NCBI GenBank assembly: GCA_037102815.1
Contig: BTPP01000004.1
Span: 1,426,001-1,490,000, forward strand
Direction: 5' to 3'
DNA length: 64,000 nt
DNA from: Neurospora intermedia
Lineage: Eukaryota; Ascomycota; Sordariomycetes; Sordariales; Sordariaceae
The stretch's first letter is position 1. Each line of letters begins with the position of its first letter. A model generated the notes under the pieces. It was given only the letters and a program-made list of their open reading frames with translations. It did no database searches and had not been told where the DNA came from. Both the position numbers and the translations under genes were made by a program. Shown here piece after piece: positions 1 to 10,959 of the stretch.

Positions 1-604
1 CGAGGTGGTTTCGGAGGAGGATTGCCGTGTCGATGCCCGAACGGCGGATGGCCAAGCACACGCCCGCAAAGGGTTCGCCGCCGCGACGATGCGTCACCAT
101 GAGCACGTCGCCGACGCGGGCGGCGTGGCGCGCCTTGGAGAAGAGGGCGGTGCGCGCACCGGTCGGGTCCATGCGCGCGATCTGCTGCTGGGTCAACAGC
201 GGCATCGGGTCCGAGGGAGGCTTGGTCATGAGCGGTGGCAGCTTCGAGTTGGCGATCTTGAAGGCTTTGGACTTGGTGACTACGCTCGAGGGAGGAAGGG
301 TTGTCGGGCTCTTGGGGGGTGTGAAGACGGCGAAAGCGGTGCGAGTCTTTTTGGTGTGCTTATCGGCGATCCTGACTGTTGGAGTACAAGTATAGGTTGG
401 TTAGTCATTGTAGGCAGAAGATCGGATGACATGTATGGTGGGTGGGTGACGTGAGGCCGTACAAAAGTTGTGATCGGGCAGGGCGCCGGTAGACTGGGTG
501 GTGGAAGCAGCGACGGCTGTCGCATAGCCCCGGACGAGGGACTGGCATAGGCCGGCCTTGAGGCAGCCCAGAGGCCGTCGGGAGAGCGGTGCTGTCACGT
601 TCAT
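1..604 (-). CDS. img1: Mitochondrial ribosomal protein bL19m (Img1-like), partial at the left edge
   Basis: Large-subunit protein of the mitochondrial ribosome. CDS is complement(join(<1..375,463..604)). Exon 1 encodes 47 residues starting MNVTAPLSRR and rich in basic, Ser and Ala residues (RGYATAVAAS), typical of a mitochondrial presequence. The 87-nt intron (376-462) has donor GTACGG and acceptor CAG, and the phase is preserved (T+TC gives Phe). Exon 2 carries the L19 core, with LLTQQQIARMDPTGART, then a KARHAARVGDVLMV stretch and GEPFAGVCLAIRRSGIDTAI, matching the bL19 beta-barrel where the protein binds rRNA. The C-terminus is cut by the window edge. It diverges from the gene at 1120, and the 515-bp gap between them holds two CCAAT boxes. 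Family assignment comes from motifs I recognise, not from a database search. Confidence 0.85.
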
Positions 605-1119
605 GGTGTGTTGTCGTGTGCGGTGTCCCGGACTCGGAGTCGGACTCTCTGGACCGCCAGAAGTGGAATTGGCGAAGCAAGTGGCAGCTCTCCTCCACGG
701 CCAAAGGTCGAATTCGCGGGACCCGGGGCGGGCAGGCTGCACAAGACGTTGGAAAATGGATCTTTGAGCAAGACCGTGCTGGCTCCCGATTGGCCGTGTG
801 CAAGGTACACGACCCATAAAAAAGTGTATTGACCAATCATAGATCTTATTTGAGGCTACAGGGGTGCTACTTTTTGACGGCGGGCTGTCTTGCGCTTTTC
901 CCTTGGCGACAATCCCCTCCACGCCTCTCTTGGGTCCGCTCGCACGGTTGGGGTCGCGAATTCAACATCGAAGAACCACTTTTATTTACATCCGTCCCGG
1001 TTCCTGTCTCCAGTCGACTCCGGTCTCTGGCCTCCAACTCCCCCCGACTCTCACTCTTCGTCCTCCGTCCCCTCCGAGTCCGGTCGCGTCCCACCAACTC
1101 CGACCGACCGCACACCAAC
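605..1119. promoter_or_regulatory. Divergent promoter region between img1 and the helical-repeat mitochondrial gene
   Basis: This 515-bp interval separates two head-to-head start codons. CCAAT boxes are seen in opposite orientations: ATTGG at 789-793 and CCAAT at 833-837. The gene-2 side is C/T rich (about 960-1119), a common fungal initiation context. CCAAT-box binding by the Hap complex is known to drive genes of mitochondrial function in fungi; its action here is inferred. Confidence 0.5.
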
Positions 1120-2455
1120 ATGGCCGGCAGAGCTCCCCAGCATGCCCTCCGGGTAGGGTGCAGGGCAGTCCCCGAGGCTCTTTCGAAGCCCGCGCAACAA
1201 TCCCGATGCTTGTCGTCGACCGTACCTCGCCAAGGCATGTCCTCCCAACCAACCCGTCGCCATCTGTCGCTTTGTCACTTAGAGCTCGATACGCAAATGC
1301 GCTCAAACCCGCTTGGCCAAATGGCAGTTACCACATGGCTGTCTTCATCCAGGCTTGCTAACACCCCCTCCGCCTACAGCCACCTACCCCGTCGTCTCCT
1401 TCAACAAGACCTCGTCCCCCGAACTCAAGGAAGCCCTCGAGACCCTCCGTGAAAAGGTCATTCTGCCCACCTATCTGCCGCCCGAACTACGACAGAAGAT
1501 CTTCAACAAGAAGTATGAGAAGGAGCTTGCGCACGATCCCGTCACCATCCAGATCGACGGCCAGCCCCAAAGGTTCAGCTACATCAACATGCTGACGGAC
1601 ATGCCCAACACCCCCAAGAACATCCGGGCCGCCCTCCTGAGCATGAAGAACGGCGGTGACTTTGCCAACCTTTCCGGCCTCCTCGAGGGTATGCACCGCG
1701 CGAACCGCAAACTCCCATACTGGCTCTCTGCCCAGATTGTGCGGAAAGCATGCAAGGCCGGCCATTTGCAGCTCATTCTCAACATGGTCCGCGACGTCAA
1801 GCGCACCGGCTTCACTCTGGAGCGCCACGAGACCGTCAACGAGCTCCTGTTCTGGATCCAGCGTTTTGCGTGGAAGAGCGATTACAGCGAGCCAGAGACG
1901 CGCAAGGCGCTCAGGGAGGTTCAGGAGATTTTGGACGCGCTGGAGGGCGACGAGAGACACATGAGCAAGGACCGCAAGAGGCAGCAGGCCCTTACGAGGT
2001 TCCCGTACCACCGCGACCCTCAGTTCCTCGCCGCCAGGCTAAACTTGACGGCCGAGCTCGCTGCTCGCCGCGCGGTAACCGGACAGACTTCGGAACAGCA
2101 GCTCAACAGCGCCAACGACGTCAAGAACCTGGTCAAGTATGCCGAGCAGCTGGTGAGGCTTTGGCCCGCGGACAAGGCCCTCTTGGACATGTACACGGAT
2201 GAGGCCTACGTTGCCAGGGTCGATCTCCGGTACCTCATCAAGCCCCAAGTGCACCTTCGCTATGCTAGTTTCACCCTCCAGGCCTTGAAGAATGCGGCCA
2301 AGATTGTCGGACAGCTCGGCCATGGCCCGCTGGCGGCGCAGTTGATCAACAGGGCCGCTGCTGTCGAGGCTGAGAGCCAGTTGGCCTATGCCAAGGTTGA
2401 CGACGGCATGGCCGGCCAGAAGATTTACGAGATGGTTGTGGGTGGAAAGAAATAA
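1120..2455 (+). CDS. Mitochondrial protein with helical-repeat character, function not recognised
   Basis: CDS join(1120..1234,1380..2455), 396 residues. ATG 1120 is the first ATG in its frame and begins a basic, Arg/Ser/Ala-rich presequence ending near RCLSSTVPRQ. The best intron (1235-1379, 145 nt) is of GC-AG type: donor AAG|GCATGT, branch site GCTAAC, acceptor CTACAG, with phase kept (G+CC gives Ala). Exon 2 has a conserved-looking opening, PVVSFNKTSSPELKEALETL, then alpha-helical segments around residues 130-200 (LLEGMHRANRKLPYWLSAQI, KAGHLQLILNMVRDV) resembling TPR/PPR-type repeats. The rest is mixed charged helix to KKstop. I cannot name the family. A fungal mitoribosomal subunit or mitochondrial RNA-metabolism factor fits the divergent pairing with bL19m, but that is inference. 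Confidence 0.72.
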
Positions 2456-2761
2456 ACGCTTGTAGGCAATGATTAACAGAACGAGCTGTTTCCCCATGTT
2501 TCTCTCGTCATGCTCTCGCGAGGTATGGTACGTATAGGCGACTAGCTTTGTATATGTAGGATGTATGACGGACTGTAAGATACCATGAGTTGACAAATGG
2601 CACAAAAAGTAGACAAAGAACTCTGAACTCTGAAACTTTTTTTGTTTCATGAACGATACCCAACTACCTGCTATGTACAATAAACCGTCTGTCGCTTTTT
2701 TTCCCCTGATTGTCTGTCTGTTTGTTTGTTTGTTTGTTTATGTTCCCTCTTTCTATCCCGA
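2456..2761. other. Convergent intergenic region (3' UTRs)
   Basis: This short gap lies between two converging stop codons and should hold both 3' UTRs. It contains AT-rich tracts and a (TGTT)n-like run at about 2710-2740. No other feature is seen. Confidence 0.5.
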
Positions 2762-3959
2762 CTATGGCAGAACAATGTACTTTTGCAAGTGCTCGGGGAT
2801 CGCGCCCAAGAGGTTCTTCTGCTCCAACCACTTCCTCGAGAACAAGCGGTCCGCATACCTGTAGGCACCATCGCACAGCATCGTCACTACCGTAGATCCC
2901 TTTCCGAGCTTCTCCGCAACCTCCTTAGCCGCAACCACGTTGAGGGTCGAGCTGGCGCCAAGGTATAGACCCTCCTCGTCCAGGCACCTGTACACCATCT
3001 CAATGGTCTTCTCGTCGCTAATGGTCATGGATCCATCCACCAAGTCCACATCCTGCTTCAGGTTGTCGGTGATACGGCCCTGGCCAATGCCCTCGGTGAT
3101 GCTCGACCCGCTGCGCTCAATCAGCTTGCCGCCCGAGCTGAAGTACGAGTGCAACACACTTCCGGGAGGATCAGCCAAGAACGCCTTGACCCTGCCGCCC
3201 GAAACCTCCTTCAGATACCTCGTCGTACCCGCAAACGTTCCACCGGTGCCCGTCGCGCAAGTGAAGGCATCGACCTTGCCTCCCGTCTGCGCCCAGATCT
3301 CGGGGCCGGTCGTCTCGATATGCGCCCTCCGGTTGGCAATGTTGTCGAACTGGTTCGTCCACACGGCATTGTCCAGCCGCTCGGCGTGCCGGCGCGCCTG
3401 GTGGTTGTAGTTCTCCGGGTTCTCGAACGCGACGGCGGGCACAGGGTACACCTCGGCGCCCAGCAGGCGGAGCAGGTCGATCTTGCCCTGCGACTGTGTG
3501 TTGGGCATGTAGATGACGAGCTTGTAGCCCTTGGAGCGGCACACGTGCGCCAGGCCGATGCCGGTGTTGCCGGCGGTTCCCTCAACGACGGTGCCGCCTG
3601 GTCGTAGCAGGCCGCGCTCCTCGGCGTCCTTGACGACGTACAGGGCCGCGCGGTCTTTGACGGAACCACCGGGGTTCATGAACTCGGCTTTGCCGAGGAT
3701 TTCGCAGCCGGTTTCTTCGGAGAGGCGGTTGAGGCGGATGAGCGGGGTGTTGCCGATAGCTAAAGTGGTAGAGAGGTGAGTGTTGGTGGTATGTCCTTTG
3801 AAAATGTCATGATGAGGGCAGCATACCTCCGGTCAAGCCCTTGGCAATACCCTGCGCCTTGGAGACGTTAAGGAGGTACTGGGAGGGCTCTTGGGGCGCG
3901 ACCGCGGCCATCCTCCGGAGGGAGGTGGTCGCAAAGGTACGGACGCCGTGACGGAACAT
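2762..3959 (-). CDS. Cysteine synthase-like PLP enzyme with mitochondrial targeting sequence (Mcy1/cysteine synthase 2 type)
   Basis: Pyridoxal-phosphate enzyme of the cysteine synthase/cystathionine beta-synthase fold, expected to make cysteine from O-acetylserine and sulfide or a related beta-replacement. CDS complement(join(2762..3759,3827..3959)), 376 residues. Exon 1 opens [17 protein letters not shown], a clear mitochondrial presequence. The 67-nt intron runs GTATGC to TTTAG (3760-3826). Visible motifs: [12 protein letters not shown] substrate loop, [11 protein letters not shown] with the PLP-binding Lys, [10 protein letters not shown] phosphate-binding loop, and [11 protein letters not shown]. 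The extended C-terminus ([14 protein letters not shown]) is typical of the yeast YGR012W/MCY1 and Aspergillus cysteine synthase 2 branch rather than plain CysK. It diverges from vps72. The exact subfamily assignment is from memory. Confidence 0.88.
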
Positions 3960-4931
3960 GGAGAATCGTATATGCAAGCAGGCAGGCAGGCAGGCAGGCA
4001 GGTAGGGAGAGGAACGAGTGCGCGTGCGCTACAGGGTAAATCAGGATATGCAGACAATGGTCACACAAAGAACAAAAGAAAGAGAGAGAGAGAGAGGAAG
4101 CCAAAAAGAACAATAATTCGAATCACTCCTTTCAACTAAAAACGACCGACTAACGACTCGTAAGTTTCCAGTTACGGAAGCGTGGGGGGCCGATGGAACT
4201 GGAAGTACCGAATGACGGAATCCGGGTAGTGGGGCCATCCTCAGCTCTTGGTCTCGAACCGGGCGGCCGGGCGGCGATTATCGGACCTCGAGATTCCCGC
4301 TGTCACTGACTGGACCTCGCATTGTGATCTACACTACACTACATACTTGGGAAGAACACAGTGAACACCCCAACCGCAGCTGAGCGAGGGAGCGGTACCA
4401 GCAACAGGGAAAACTCGGGGTAACTGCACCGAAAAAAGGAACATGGAAGCATCGATGAACCGTGGGGTTCGGATTTCAGCAACATGTTGATTGGTCGCCC
4501 TGATGATCAGGCAGGTGATGCCAAAAAAAGTTATAGCGGGGAAGGGACAATCCCAGAGCATGTAAGTAGGTAGGCGAGGTAGGTACCGCACACTAGAGGG
4601 AGGTACTCTTTACACTAATGGAAATTTGGAGATGGTTCAATCTTCAACCAAACAACATCAACATCTCTGCAAGGGGAAATTTATCACCACGCGTCGTCGT
4701 TCCAAATCAGCAATACCCCAGTTTCAACACCGAGCGCATCTTTTTCTCTATACATGCCGACTATATACGATCTTGTAACTTCTGATCGGCTCTTCAGCAA
4801 CTCGGAATCGACATTCGATACTATCAATATTTTTATCAACACATTCCCACGATGAAGTGGTAAAACGCGACGCATCGTTAGACAACCAGTTACTCTGCGT
4901 TCTCGTAAATTGGGCGACATTGACGGCAACA
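3960..4931. promoter_or_regulatory. Divergent promoter region between the cysteine synthase gene and vps72
   Basis: This interval of about 970 bp holds a (GCAG)n microsatellite at 3978-4002 and a (GA)n tract at about 4078-4096 on the cysteine-synthase side. On the vps72 side it has an AT-rich leader with a minimal upstream ORF (ATG AAG TGG TAA, 4852-4863). No coding exon is supported. Confidence 0.45.
3978..4096. repeat. Microsatellites (GCAG)n and (GA)n
   Basis: About six GCAG units occur at 3978-4002 and about nine GA units at 4078-4096, just upstream of the cysteine synthase start codon, so they are probably in its 5' leader. Confidence 0.85.
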
Positions 4932-7900
4932 ATGACCACCATAGATCTTAATCGCGATCCCGAGCACAAACACCCCGAGTTGCCCCTTCCGAAAGAGATC
5001 ACCGAAGAGAACTGGAGCGATTCCTCAGACGATAGCGATGTCGAAAGTCCCAGCATCGGCGAGGGCGCACAGCAGCCGCAGCAGGTGGAATGGCTTGCCA
5101 CGTCGCGCGCGAAGCGGTCCACGGCCGGCAACCGTATGAAGTCGATGCTCGCCAACGAAGAGCCCGCCGCCGAAGACTCGGACCTCGAACTCCTCTTCGC
5201 CGAAGACGACGACGACGCTGGCTTTACCGACGAGGACAAGGATGACGCGTCCGATGTCCAGATGGACTCGTCCTCGGACGACGAAGACGACAAGGAGGGT
5301 GCTGCCGCCGACGATCTCGAGGGTGAAAAGGAGCTGGAGCGCCAGGCAAGGGAAAAGAGGAACGCGCAACGGAAGAGGAAAGCTCAGGAGGCTATCCCCA
5401 TGAAGTTCAGGAAAAAGGTTCGCATCGAGCAGCCGCCGTCAGCCACAGGAGAGAGTGCCACCGGAAGTCCCGCCCCGTCGACGACAGGCACTCCTGCTGC
5501 CTCATCTGTCCGGCAAGGACCAATACCGCGCCCGCCTAGACCCAAGAAAAAGTCGGAAAGGACGAGTTGGTTGCCGACCCCGGCCGATATGCCCACGCGA
5601 GCGTCCGAGCGCAGGACGACCAAAATGAGCAAGGAACAGCTTCATCAGAAGATGATCGACGACGAGATTCGACGGAAGAAGCTGATGGAAAAGATGGAGA
5701 AAAACGCAAAGAGGTTAGAGGCCTTGAAGAAGCCACCAATGACACAGGCGGAGCGGTTGGCCGAGGCAGCTCTGGTGGAAAAGAGGAATGAGAAGAGCTT
5801 GAACCGATGGGAGGAGGCGGAAAAGGTGAGGGAGGAAGAACGCTTGAGAAAGATTGCGGCCTTAAACAATCGCAAGCTGGACGGTCCGGTAGTCACTTTT
5901 TGGAGTGGTATTCAGACGTTGGAGGAGGGACAACAGAAACACGTTGGCAAGATGGTGTCCATGGAGGAGAAGCCGGTCAGGAAGAAGAGGCAATCTGTCA
6001 GCGCTACTCTTGCTGCTCAGGAGGCGGCTGAGAAAGAGAAAGCAAAGGCCGAGGAAGCCTCCAAGCAGACATCATTGACTGAGAAGGGAGATGACAAGTC
6101 GGCCGAGGCGGCAATCAAACAGGATGATAAGGTGGAGGCACAAGCGGAAAACGCAGTTCCGTCAATAGCATTGCCCGAACAGCCACAAAAACCAATATCG
6201 ACTCCAGACGTTGTTATGAAGGATGCGCCCGAACCACCACAACCTCCACAACCATCTACACTCGCACCTATTCGAGGACCTATGGCCCCGCCGCCTATCC
6301 CTTCTCCGCCGACGCTCGAGACTAAGCCTGCGCCTTCATCAGGAGTTCTAGCTGCTCCCGTCCTGGCCCCACCAGGAGGAGTTGCACCGCCTATGCTCGA
6401 TGTCCAGATGCCCGGGCTAGCATTTCCTTTTAGCAACGGGATGTCGAACGTTCTTGCGCCCCCTAACACTACTTCGCCTCTTTCAATGCCTCCGTCTTCC
6501 GGGAGTTTGAGCACCCTTACGCCTGCGCCAGCTCCAACTCCTACTCCAGCTTTACTTTCTGCGCCGGTGACGTCGGTCCCTACTACCACTCTCAGCTTTG
6601 CGCCCACACACATCCCAGCGCCCGCACCCGCACCTGCTCCTGCTGTTGATAGGCCTCCTCGTGATCTGTCTTCACCAGCTACTACAGTATTCACAACTAC
6701 TATTCAGACTAAGCAGGCACCGACGCCTCCTTCTTCGCAGTCTGCCGCTGTTAGCCCCGAGCAACTAAACAAAGAGGAGAAACCAGCCGTACCACAAAAG
6801 GACGACAAAACTGAACAAGATGACAAGGGTGAAGAAAGTAGGAAAGAAAATAAATCTGACAATGCGAATACGAGACCGGATCGGGCTCAGGAAGGGTCAT
6901 CAGTGCCCACTGATCAACCCGCCGCTGAAGGGGAAGAAGGGAAAACGGTCAACAAAGTTACCCGTAGCTGCATCATTCTCCAGAATTTTGATGAAGCTGC
7001 CATCAAGGATAAGCAAGTCCAGACGCAGATCATCTTTGGGAGGAGGATGGAGAAACTTGCCAGTGAGTTAGGCCCCATTTGCTCACCAGCATTCTTATTT
7101 CGTATAGTCACTAACAATCACCAAAGAACCCGCCCATCCTCCACTCTGCGTTGTAACTGGCCATCCAGCCCGGTACCGAGACCCCAAGACTGGTCTCCCC
7201 TATTACAACGCCTATGCCTATCGCGAGATCCAGCGCGTGCACAGGGGTGATTACAAGTTCAGTGCGCTGTTAGGAGCATACGTAGGGAGCGGAACGTACG
7301 CGGCCAAGGGCGTGCCAGAAAGGTTCTTGAACCCTAATGGAAAGAGGTCGACACCAAAAGAAGATCCAGCAGTTAAACTAGCCAAGCTGAAAGAGGCTCA
7401 AGAAGCGGAGAAAAGAAAAGAAAAGACCAAAGAAGCAATGGAAATGGAGAAGGCCAAGGAGATTGAAGCCGGGGATAAGAACCTGGATAACGTCCAAGCC
7501 ACTGAGCTGCCGCCCCTGAGGCAACCGAAGCTACCGCAGCTGCCACGAAGAGCAAGTGGCACGGAGGTGACTAGTGCTGTCAAGGCAAGGAGCAAAAGCA
7601 AGGAGACGACGAGACCGTCTGAGCCGAAACGGAAGACATCGACGTCTTCGTTGCCAGCGACGATGACAGGACCGGTGGTCCAGGCTAAGCTGGAGCCAAT
7701 TGAGGGTGTTGCTCTTCCACTTAAAGCTACTAGTGCTCCCGCACTTACACCTACTGTTAAGCCAATGGCGGCGGCGGCGACAACGACAACGAAAGCAAAC
7801 CCATCATTATCACAACTATCAACGCCAACGCCGCCACTACAAACTCAAGCGCAATTCAAGCTAGTGGATGATGATGTGAAGACACAGACACAACAGCTAC

Positions 7901-8226
7901 CGGTGAAACCGACTTCTTCATCAAATTCACAGCCAACATCCCACGCATCACAACCACAAGTCCAGCAGTCTTTGACGGTTCCTGCTCCTGCTCCTATCTC
8001 TGCTCCAATCCCAACTCCAGCTGCGGCGCCAACCTCTTCTTCAGCAGCAGCAGCAGTAGCAACCCCAACCCAACCACCAGCTGACGACAACCCAGTCAAG
8101 TCAGTCGAACCAACTCAGCCATCACTGCCTCCTCCTCCTCCTTCTCCCCCTGCTCAAGAAGCAGCAGCACAAACACCCATAGCAGAGACTCGCTTCCTAC
8201 CCGCTCCTGTGCCGGATATGTCATAG
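4932..8226 (+). CDS. vps72: Vps72/Swc2 (YL1) subunit of the SWR1 chromatin-remodelling complex
   Basis: YL1/Swc2 binds histone H2A.Z-H2B and helps SWR1 load H2A.Z into nucleosomes in the nucleus. CDS join(4932..7062,7127..8226), 1076 residues. ATG 4932 is the first ATG in frame. The N-terminus has the YL1 hallmark ATSRAKRSTAGNRMKSMLA followed by a Ser/Asp/Glu-rich acidic stretch (about residues 70-130), the H2A.Z-binding type of segment, and a basic patch. The 64-nt intron (donor GTGAGT, acceptor AAAG) joins GRRMEKLA to KPAHPPLCVVTGHPARYRDP, the YL1 C-terminal domain (about residues 711-750, including YYNAYAYREI). Long Pro/Ala/Thr-rich disordered blocks before (about 440-650) and after that domain make it far longer than animal YL1 (roughly 360-370 residues). 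Confidence 0.92.
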
Positions 8227-9965
8227 CGTGGACAGGACATGCCGCATTGTACAGGGTGGACGCCTGGAAGGAAGAAAAGGAGGAGTTGGTTAGATACCGT
8301 GCTGAATTGATCACGATGAGTTGAGATGGATGAGTTCAGATGTACATGTGTATGTAAATATAGTTATCTAGTATGGGAAGTATGGAAAGTGGTGTACTAC
8401 TAGTGAGTGGGTGTACTACTATCGTTGTCGTTATCGTGCTTGTTGTTCAAAACATGGATGGATGGACGGATGGATGGACAACAAAATGTAGGAGTACGAG
8501 TATCAGTATAAATAGATAGGAGTAAAGGTGAAAAGAAGTACGTTAAGTAAATACCGGGAGAGGGAGAGAGAAAGTGACGAGCACCAGGAGAGACAGAGAG
8601 AGAAAAAGCGATGAGTAACCTACCTACCTACAACCACTAAGAAAGACACGGACCGACAGACGGGAAGGGAGGAAGGAAGGGAGGTGATAGAGGGAGGGAG
8701 GGGGGAAGACTCAGAGTACCTTACCTCACTAAGCTACATGTGCAATGATGTTTTTGTTGTTCATGCTGTTATTGTATCAAGATGAGAATACCCAACTAAA
8801 TCTAGATAGTTATAAAAAAAAAAAAAAAAAAAAAAAGAAAAGAAGAGACATGGAATTAAGTGATACCACCTTATCATACGTAAAACCACCCACTTCCCAC
8901 GACATTGCATACATAGTATATGAAAATTTGCTTGCCTCCATCGTGGAATCAATACTGACTGACTGACTGTACATTGATTGCTACGTTGCATTCAGTTCTG
9001 TGTTGATATCCCCCCCGCGCATCTTCAACGCAAACTTTGACTGGTCAAGGCTGTTGTTTGTTGCTCATCGCAATGGGATATGTACTATGTAATGTTAAGA
9101 ATCACATGCAAAATCCAGTGATTTTTTCGGTAAAGGAACAACTCACAATACGCCAAGCCATGTGTGATATGAAGTTGAAAAAAAGAAAAAAAAAGAAGAA
9201 GAAAAACCGAAATGAAAATCGATATCCCAAAGCAAATCGCATTGTCTTCATAAATCTCCCACGTGGGAGGGAGGGGTCAAGTTTCCGCGGGAGGAACAAA
9301 GAGTTATTAAGAAATTCTTGAATCCAATATGATGGTAATAGTAATATGTGCGAGCACTAACGGACAGAGCCTTGGTCAGATAAACGAATGAACATCAGAA
9401 AGTCTTCCGCGCGCAGACCTCGGTATGATGCCGGCGCGGTTTCTTGATACGTTCATTCCTTTTCCTGGCCCGGGTTGTTGGAGAGAAAGGCGGCTCCTCT
9501 CTCTAATCCTAGGGAATCAAGCACAACCACAACCATAAGCCAACCTAGGTCAACTTAGTTAGGTCTCCCTCTCCCATCCCTCACACCTCCAGTCCTCTTC
9601 CTCGCCCCTTGAACCAAAAGGAAACGACCTGATCAGGTACGCTCGGCGATACCTCTCCTTTGTGCAATGGCGCCAGGTGAAATCGTTTCCCCCACAATGC
9701 TCACAACATCCCCTCCCTCCTTTCCCTCCCAACTCCTCAGCTCCGTCCGTTTGGGTATCTCGGTATGCAGGGCTGTCGGCTCGTCACTGCTTTGATTGCA
9801 CTCTAAACAATGGGTAATATCGAGGCGCCCTATGCCGTTTAGATGTCGAACTGTGAATGCCTCCCTTTGCCATCCTCCTTCATTTCATGGTCGCTTCCGG
9901 ATTGTAACAAAAAAACGGGGCCGGCGGGGCCAAAAAACATTTCTCACTGCAGGAGTATCCCGGTC
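8227..9965. other. Convergent intergenic region between vps72 and cdc42
   Basis: This stretch holds the two 3' UTRs and simple repeats: GGAT units at about 8455-8480, a purine-rich GGGA/GGAA block at 8560-8710, an A23 run at 8814-8836 and A-rich sequence at 9177-9205. I see no gene. Confidence 0.5.
8814..8836. repeat. A23 homopolymer
   Basis: This is an uninterrupted run of 23 A residues in the convergent 3' region between vps72 and cdc42. Confidence 0.9.
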
Positions 9966-10959
<994 letters not shown>

